Shown: piece by piece, positions 59,278 to 64,000 of the stretch
Numbering within the stretch: the first letter of the stretch is position 1
How the letters are laid out: each line of letters opens with the position of its first letter
Assembly (NCBI RefSeq): GCF_009905725.1
Contig: NZ_JAAAKV010000012.1
Span: forward strand, 121,553 to 185,552
Length of the DNA: 64,000 nt
Source of the DNA: Emticicia sp. CRIBPO
GTDB lineage: Bacteria; Bacteroidota; Bacteroidia; Cytophagales; Spirosomataceae
Reading direction: 5' to 3'
Notes under the pieces: generated by a model
What the model saw: only the letters and a program-made list of their open reading frames with translations
Databases searched by the model: none
Told to the model about the DNA's origin: nothing
Position numbers and translations under genes: made by a program

Positions 59278-60528
59278 ATGAATTCAAGAAGGAAATTCGT
59301 CCAAAAACTAACCGTTGGATTAGCCGGTTCCGTACTCCCTGCCGAAGCATTTTCCGCCCTTACCCGGCCCGCTTTTACTTCTGATGATTTCTGGGAAAAT
59401 GTGAGAAGTTCATTTCCGCTGACCAAAGACAGGGTCTATTTCAACAACGGTACTTCAGGTCCCAATTCTCAAAGGGTAGTGGACAAAGTCATTGCCAAAA
59501 CCAACGAATTCAGCATCTCAGGAGAATACGGCTCCACCAATACCGCCCGGGAAAAACTGGCTGCTTTCGTCAAAGTCAAAACCGAAGAAATTTCCCTTAC
59601 CCATAATACCACTGAAGGCATCAATATAGTCGCCTGGGGGCTTCCGTTACAAAAAGGCGATGAAGTTATCCTGACGATGCACGAACACGTGGGAAACGCC
59701 CTTCCGTGGCTTAACAGGGCTAAACTGCATGGCATCGTACTCAAAACTTTTCTGCCGGCACAAACTGCGGCTGAAAACATCGGCATCATACAGAAACTGA
59801 TCAGTCCGAAAACAAGAGTTATCGCGATTCCTCATATTACCTGTACCACCGGCCTGGTGTTCCCCGTAAAAGAGATTGCCGCCATCGCCAAAAGCAAAGG
59901 CATATTTACGGCCATCGACGGAGCTCACGGGGCAGGCACTTTTGACCTGAACCTCAAAGACCTGGGTTGCGATTTTTATGCGACCAGCTGCCATAAATGG
60001 ATGCTGGGGCCAAGCGGTACCGGTTTTTTGTATGTCAATGAAAAACACCTCGACACCCTGCAAGCCTACTGGGTAGGGGCCTATTCCGATAACGGCTGGG
60101 ACATCAATACCCCTTCACCCTCTTTCCAGGGCTATGTAGCCACCGCCCACCGTTATGACTACGGCTCACAGAGTGCCGCCTTATTTGCCGGAGCAGAAGA
60201 ATCCGTAAAATTCCTGGAGGAAATAGGCATGGCTAAAATAGAAGAGAGGATCAAGGCACTTGCGACACACTTACAAAAAGGCCTGACAGGTCTTGGAAGC
60301 AAGATTCAGATGCTGACCCCCCTGGAAGCAAAATCCAGGATCAGCATGATCACATTCAAAATTGAGGGTACCGACTTTAAGGAGTTCAACACCATTGCCG
60401 CCAAAAATAAGTTCAGAATAAGGGTCGTTCCCGAAAGCAATCTGAATGCCATCAGGATATCGACCCATATTTATAACAGCTTTGAAGAAATAGACCGTTT
60501 TGTGGCTTTGGTCAAAACCTTGGTTTAA
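59278..60528 (+). CDS. Aminotransferase class V-fold PLP enzyme, probably Tat-exported
   Basis: A 416-residue protein related to isopenicillin N epimerase and cysteine desulfurases. PLP-lysine is Lys240 in FYATSCHKWMLGPSGTG; HITCTTGLVFPVKEI and AIDGAHGAGTFDLNL carry the conserved Asp and His, and VYFNNGTSGPNSQRVV is the start of the fold. The N-terminus RRKFVQKLTVGLAGSVLP looks like a twin-arginine signal, so the enzyme would work outside the cytoplasm, unusual for this family. Its stop interlocks with that of the convergent lipoprotein gene. Confidence 0.87.
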   Translation: MNSRRKFVQKLTVGLAGSVLPAEAFSALTRPAFTSDDFWENVRSSFPLTKDRVYFNNGTSGPNSQRVVDKVIAKTNEFSISGEYGSTNTAREKLAAFVKVKTEEISLTHNTTEGINIVAWGLPLQKGDEVILTMHEHVGNALPWLNRAKLHGIVLKTFLPAQTAAENIGIIQKLISPKTRVIAIPHITCTTGLVFPVKEIAAIAKSKGIFTAIDGAHGAGTFDLNLKDLGCDFYATSCHKWMLGPSGTGFLYVNEKHLDTLQAYWVGAYSDNGWDINTPSPSFQGYVATAHRYDYGSQSAALFAGAEESVKFLEEIGMAKIEERIKALATHLQKGLTGLGSKIQMLTPLEAKSRISMITFKIEGTDFKEFNTIAAKNKFRIRVVPESNLNAIRISTHIYNSFEEIDRFVALVKTLV

Positions 60529-61163
60529 ATCTCGACCGGGTCAGGATGAAGTATTTTCTCAAAACCCTGAAGTGACATGACTTTCCATACACTTCCGGTC
60601 TTTTTGAGCTTCACTTCATATTGAAATTCTCCGGGCATATTCCAGGTCCAGATAACGGTGGCCATATCTCCTTCCACAACCAATGACTTAATTTTCAGGC
60701 TTTCCCAATACTTATCAGGACTGTCCTGACAATTGCACCAGGGGTCAGCAGAAATCCAGTCCAGCTCAAGCCCGTCCCCTTCATAATATTTGACGGTGTC
60801 AGTCTTGATCTGTGTATCAATTTTACTGGAGATTTTATTGTAGGTTTCGATAAATACAGGATCAAACAAATTGGATTTCTCCAGCTCTTCCACCCTTTTC
60901 AGTTCTGCCTCCTGATCCACACCCACACATACAGAATTCTTGTACTTGAGGGTAAAATCATACAGCTTGCTTTGGGTCTCATACCATTGATAAGTATTTC
61001 TCAGGGCTTCAGTAATCAACAAACTGTCTTTGATGGCCGTAGAATCAAAAGTCACGGAAGACTCGCTGTCGCTGCTCTGGAAATTACATCCGCTGAAATA
61101 AACGGTTATAGCCAGCAACAATACGGAAAGAACAACACGGTAATTTTTACTTTTTAAAAACAT
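60525..61163 (-). CDS. Hypothetical lipoprotein
   Basis: A 212-residue lipoprotein with signal YRVVLSVLLLAITVYFSGC and lipobox Cys26. The mature part is helical at first (AIKDSLLITEALRNTYQWYE) and ends in strands resembling an NTF2-like fold (SLVVEGDMATVIWTWNMPG; YEVKLKKTGSVWKVMSLQG). No named family is certain. It is monocistronic with a TATTTTTG box 29 bases upstream, divergent from the YheT gene. Confidence 0.7.
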   Translation of the reverse strand: MFLKSKNYRVVLSVLLLAITVYFSGCNFQSSDSESSVTFDSTAIKDSLLITEALRNTYQWYETQSKLYDFTLKYKNSVCVGVDQEAELKRVEELEKSNLFDPVFIETYNKISSKIDTQIKTDTVKYYEGDGLELDWISADPWCNCQDSPDKYWESLKIKSLVVEGDMATVIWTWNMPGEFQYEVKLKKTGSVWKVMSLQGFEKILHPDPVEI

Positions 61164-61191
61164 AATGGTTTCAGAGGTATTTGATGAAACA

Positions 61192-61199
61192 CAAAAATA
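61192..61199 (-). promoter_or_regulatory. Candidate promoter (-7 box) of the hypothetical lipoprotein gene
   Basis: CAAAAATA on the plus strand reads TATTTTTG on the minus strand, an exact TAnnTTTG match 28 bases before the lipoprotein ATG. No good -33 box at normal spacing. Confidence 0.42.
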
Positions 61200-61352
61200 T
61201 AAATTAATCTTTCAGAAATTGACATTTGAACGACAAAACCGGGCAGCAATTGCATTTTGATGTGGTAAATTCCGGTCTTACAATCTAAATGACCCCAAAC
61301 TTTGTTATTCCCGATATTTAGACAGTATTTTGTGTGACAAACTTTAATTGAC

Positions 61353-62303
61353 ATGTTCAGACCTCCTTTCTGGCAATTTAACGGCCATATGCAAACCATT
61401 TATCCGAGTTTATTCAGGAAAGTGAAAGTGCATTACACCCGCGAAAGAATAACTTTACCTGACGGCGATTTCCTGACACTCGATTGGATCAGCAATAATT
61501 CCAGAAAACTGGTCATTGTCACCCACGGACTGGAAGGTGACTCCGGCCGCCATTATGTTACAGGGATGATCAGGAAGTTTACCGAAAACGGATATGACGG
61601 ACTTGGCTGGAACTGCAGGAGTTGCGGCGGAGAAATTAATCTTTTACCGAGATTCTATCACCACGGTGACGCTGAAGACCTTCGCTATGTTGTTCAGTAT
61701 GCCATCGACAAAAATAAATACGAAGAAGTGGTCCTGGTAGGTTTCAGTATGGGTGGCAGCCTTACGCTGAGACTGGCCGCAGAAAAACCGGACCTTCTGC
61801 CAAAAGAAGTAAAAAAGGTCGTTACAGCCTCTGTACCGCTCGATTTACCCACTTCGGTTGTCGAGCTCAACAAACCAGGCAAACGCTTCTATATGGAGCG
61901 TTTTTTAAAGAAACTGGGCAAGAAAATCGAGATCAAGTCCTCCATGTTTCCCAACCACCCCATTCTGAATGTGGAAGGCTACAGTAAAATCAAGAACTTT
62001 GACGAATTCGATACCCGGTATACCGCCCCGCTTCACGGTTATGTGGATGCCAAAGACTTTTATGCCAAAGCCAGCGTCAAACCTATCCTTAAAAACATCC
62101 GGATACCTGCCCTGATTGTACAGTCAGCCAACGATCCTTTTCTGTCGCCTCCTTGTCTTAACCTCGGAGACGCCGAGAGCAACTCCAATCTCAAGCTGGT
62201 CATTCTCAAAGAAGGGGGCCATGTAGGTTTTATGCAGCACGATTCAGAGGAAACCATTACAGAACAACTGGCCCTGAGATTCAGTGAAGGTGAAATTAAA
62301 TAA
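61353..62303 (+). CDS. YheT family alpha/beta hydrolase
   Basis: A 316-residue cytoplasmic hydrolase of the YheT/ABHD1-3 group. MFRPPFWQFNGHMQTIYPSL is the family-typical N-terminus. The nucleophile lies in LVGFSMGGSLTLRL (GFSMGG), the acid in SANDPFLSPPCL and the His in KEGGHVGFMQHD. Animal homologues are phospholipases; bacterial substrates are unknown. The oxyanion segment THGLEGDSGRHYVTGM is intact. Confidence 0.9.
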   Translation: MFRPPFWQFNGHMQTIYPSLFRKVKVHYTRERITLPDGDFLTLDWISNNSRKLVIVTHGLEGDSGRHYVTGMIRKFTENGYDGLGWNCRSCGGEINLLPRFYHHGDAEDLRYVVQYAIDKNKYEEVVLVGFSMGGSLTLRLAAEKPDLLPKEVKKVVTASVPLDLPTSVVELNKPGKRFYMERFLKKLGKKIEIKSSMFPNHPILNVEGYSKIKNFDEFDTRYTAPLHGYVDAKDFYAKASVKPILKNIRIPALIVQSANDPFLSPPCLNLGDAESNSNLKLVILKEGGHVGFMQHDSEETITEQLALRFSEGEIK

Positions 62304-62309
62304 AAAAAA

Positions 62310-62335
62310 GCCCTCGCAATTATAGCAAGAGCCTT
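62310..62335. terminator. Weak hairpin between YheT and PstS-like genes
   Basis: GCCCTCGC and GCAAGAGC can pair with two mismatches around a short AT loop, with A's before and TTTAAA after. Placed between convergent genes, it may terminate both; the stem is imperfect. Confidence 0.38.
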
Positions 62336-62371
62336 TAAACATTTCCCTAAACTAAATAATCTTTAATATTT

Positions 62372-63292
62372 TTATTTCTTTTTCAATTGCTCGCTCAGCG
62401 GCGTCTTATCTATCACCACTTCTTTTGGAATAATGTAGAACGGAAGCAAACCCATTTTTTCCACGACCAGCTGGCCCACCTGTGAACAGCTGAAACGGAT
62501 AAAGCCTTTGGCTATCCCCCATCTGTCTTCGGTAGTATGCATATAAATCAGCCTTTCGAGCGGATAATTCCTGTCTTTAAGGTTCTTGAATGTAGGGCCA
62601 TAAAACTTACCCCCGTTTTGCGACACTTTCAGAATTTTGATCCTGTTTTTCAAGGCTATCGCTTTGCTGTCATCCAGGTCGCTGATCCAGTTGTTTCCGA
62701 TGATGCCGATAGCGGCCGTATTCTTTTCAATGTGTTCAAAAACAGAAAGATTACCCTTGGCCGCAAAAAGATTGCCTTTTTGCAGATCCGCGATTTTCAA
62801 CCTGTCTATCATAAAATTCAGGTTACTGGAGCTGCTGTTATCAAAAACAAGGGTTATCCCCGCACTTTTACTATCAAAAAGGCTCTTTAACTTTTCTATG
62901 GTAATTGTAGAATCCGGAAAATTCTTATTGACGATCAGTGTCACCGCATCCAAAGCCATTCTGGCAGGCTGGTATTTGATCTGCCTGCTTTCCAAAGCTT
63001 CCTGTTCTTTCTGGTTCAATTCACGGGTAACCACGGCCACCTCCGCAGAGTCATTCAGGATCAGGTTGATCGCTCTCTGTTCCGGAACATATTTTTTGAT
63101 AAAATTCACTTCTGGGTAATGGGTTTTGTAGGCCTCTATCTGGGCATCTACAATCGGCTGGAGAGATTCATCAGCAGCGATCACCATGGTACCTTTGCGG
63201 ATAGATACGTCATCTTCAGCAGATTCTGTGGCCGGAGAGCACGAATAAACGATTAAGGATAAAAGTAAGGCCGTTAAAGCAAAGTTTTTCAT
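62372..63292 (-). CDS. PstS-like substrate-binding lipoprotein
   Basis: A 306-residue lipoprotein with signal MKNFALTALLLSLIVYSC and lipobox Cys18. It has the PBP-like fold of PstS: TMVIAADESLQPIVDAQIEA, AEVAVVTRELNQKEQEALE, PARMALDAVTLIVNKNFPD, LVFDNSSSSNLNFMID and FIRFSCSQVGQLVVEKMGL. No pst permease or ATPase genes are adjacent. It lies 150 bases downstream of tonB on the same strand, so a role with the TonB system or the periplasm is possible, but phosphate binding is unproven. Confidence 0.87.
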   Translation of the reverse strand: MKNFALTALLLSLIVYSCSPATESAEDDVSIRKGTMVIAADESLQPIVDAQIEAYKTHYPEVNFIKKYVPEQRAINLILNDSAEVAVVTRELNQKEQEALESRQIKYQPARMALDAVTLIVNKNFPDSTITIEKLKSLFDSKSAGITLVFDNSSSSNLNFMIDRLKIADLQKGNLFAAKGNLSVFEHIEKNTAAIGIIGNNWISDLDDSKAIALKNRIKILKVSQNGGKFYGPTFKNLKDRNYPLERLIYMHTTEDRWGIAKGFIRFSCSQVGQLVVEKMGLLPFYIIPKEVVIDKTPLSEQLKKK

Positions 63293-63345
63293 TAATTAAA
63301 TGGAGGTTAATTATAGAACTAACACAAGAATAAATTGACTAGTTC

Positions 63346-63382
63346 AAAAAAAATGAGCCATCTGGGATGTCTCATTTTTTTC
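63346..63382 (-). terminator. tonB terminator
   Basis: A perfect stem (AAAAAAATGAG against CTCATTTTTTT, 63347-63357/63371-63381) with an additional CATC/GATG pairing inside the loop. It lies between the tonB stop and the PstS-like gene, with a T-run on the minus strand. Confidence 0.88.
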
Positions 63383-63442
63383 TTTGAAATTATTTAAAGG
63401 TCCACGATACAGGGCAAATCAGCACAACCCGGAAAATTAATT

Positions 63443-64000
63443 TCAGTCCAGCTTAAAAAAGACAGGAATATTAAAATAAACCCGTACATTTTTACCATTC
63501 TGCCTGCCGGGATTCCACTTCGGCATAGATTTGATCACCCTGATGGTTTCTTCATCACAACCAAACCCGATCCCTTTCTGGACTTCAACGGCACCAATAG
63601 ACCCGTCCCTTTCCACCACAAACTTTACAAAGACTTTACCCTCAATACTATTTCTCTGTGCAGTCGGTGGGTAATTGATCCTGGAATTGATGAACTTGTA
63701 CATCTCGGTCTGCCCACCCGGAAAAGCAGGATATTGTTCTACTGACGTAAAAATATCTTCCTCTGCAGGCCTTTCCAGTTCCACAGGCTTGGTGATCTCT
63801 GCCGGAGGGGCCGGGGGCGGTGTAAAGGCCGACAATGCGTCTACTCCTTCCACCGATTTATTAGAGATGACTTTGTTTTCAATTTCTTCAAGCTTTGGTG
63901 GCGGCTCTTCAATAACTACTTCCTCATCCTTTTTAGGTTCAGGAGGGAGAAACTTAATCTGGGCCACTTCCGGAGCCGGCGGCGGCGGTGGAGGGGGTGG
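63443..64000 (-). CDS. Energy transducer TonB, partial (N-terminus outside the window)
   Basis: The C-terminal 185 residues of a TonB protein that transfers proton-motive force to outer-membrane receptors. The frame is open through the right edge with a proline run (PPPPPPPPAPE) and Pro/Glu-rich linker (EPKKDEEVVIEEPPPKLEEI). The TonB C-terminal domain follows: EQYPAFPGGQTEMYKFINSR, YPPTAQRNSIEGKVFVKFVV and GSIGAVEVQKGIG, ending MPKWNPGRQNGKNVRVYFNI. A GTG at 63967 is internal, not the start. The transmembrane anchor must lie upstream of base 64000. Confidence 0.93.
   Translation of the reverse strand, partial: PPPPPPPPAPEVAQIKFLPPEPKKDEEVVIEEPPPKLEEIENKVISNKSVEGVDALSAFTPPPAPPAEITKPVELERPAEEDIFTSVEQYPAFPGGQTEMYKFINSRINYPPTAQRNSIEGKVFVKFVVERDGSIGAVEVQKGIGFGCDEETIRVIKSMPKWNPGRQNGKNVRVYFNIPVFFKLD

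Noticed and set aside
1..64000. tRNA, rRNA, riboswitch, insertion sequence or prophage
   Set aside because: No cloverleaf-like or rRNA sequence, transposase, integrase or phage structural gene was recognised in the window.

Overview
The window comes from a member of the Bacteroidota, most likely the order Cytophagales (Spirosomaceae/Leadbetterellaceae-like); the genus cannot be fixed from sequence alone. The evidence is: type IX secretion (T9SS) C-terminal sorting domains; promoters of the TAnnTTTG type typical of this phylum, several with an upstream TTG box at 19-21 bases; A-rich ribosome-binding regions instead of clear Shine-Dalgarno sequences; an HAE-1 RND/TolC efflux operon; a Bacteroidota-style TonB; and Tat-exported Gfo/Idh/MocA enzymes. 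The stretch is ordinary chromosome, gene dense. I see no rRNA, tRNA, insertion sequence, prophage or CRISPR array.

Region by region. 1-3.3 kb: an edge-truncated membrane protein, then a SUMF1-like protein plus Tat-exported oxidoreductase operon (minus). 3.3-8.8 kb: folD, then a divergent acyl-CoA/leucine-catabolism locus (acyl-CoA dehydrogenase, HMG-CoA lyase and crotonase on minus; methylcrotonyl-CoA carboxylase beta on plus) around a 23-bp palindrome. 8.9-12.6 kb: intracellular trypsin-like protease, aroA, a membrane-bound AraC regulator and a decayed exported ORF. 12.6-20.3 kb: DUF5009 acyltransferase, a muiA-DUF502-hypothetical operon, a malate/lactate dehydrogenase-aguB pair, and an SPFH-NfeD pair. 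20.6-24.9 kb: a pseudouridine synthase with an 81-bp tandem-repeat N-terminus, a K/E/A-rich coiled-coil protein and three small or medium exported proteins. 25.1-27.7 kb: sucD, rpsT, radC, a rhodanese and an uncatalogued 36-residue membrane protein. 27.7-40.9 kb: an unusual NRAMP relative, an RND efflux operon, and a tightly overlapping five-gene operon that joins a T9SS-secreted protein, a DUF255 thioredoxin-like protein and the three 5-oxoprolinase subunits. 40.9-44.5 kb: lipoprotein, ScfR-type regulator, Nfu-type scaffold, rpmA and rplU. 44.7-48.9 kb: a minus-strand run (maf, stand-alone T9SS-tail-like protein, sugar isomerase, deoxynucleotidase, membrane M28 peptidase, YhhN). 49-64 kb: MarR regulator, lipoprotein hydrolase, Dabb protein, beta-propeller, ROK regulator, the pyrB-nuoC-phosphoesterase-hypothetical operon, DUF2905, beta-helix protein, class V aminotransferase fold enzyme, YheT hydrolase, PstS-like lipoprotein and an edge-truncated TonB.

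The genes that most clearly work together are the acyl-CoA catabolic locus, the tripartite efflux pump, the PxpABC set with its odd partners, and the SPFH/NfeD membrane pair. No wholly new defence or mobile system is evident. The observations most worth pursuing are the T9SS-DUF255-PxpBCA operon with the NRAMP-like protein nearby, the regulatory palindromes at 7108, 48909 and 53865, the small uncatalogued ORFs at 27565 and 24759, and the T9SS-tail-like domain that has no signal peptide.
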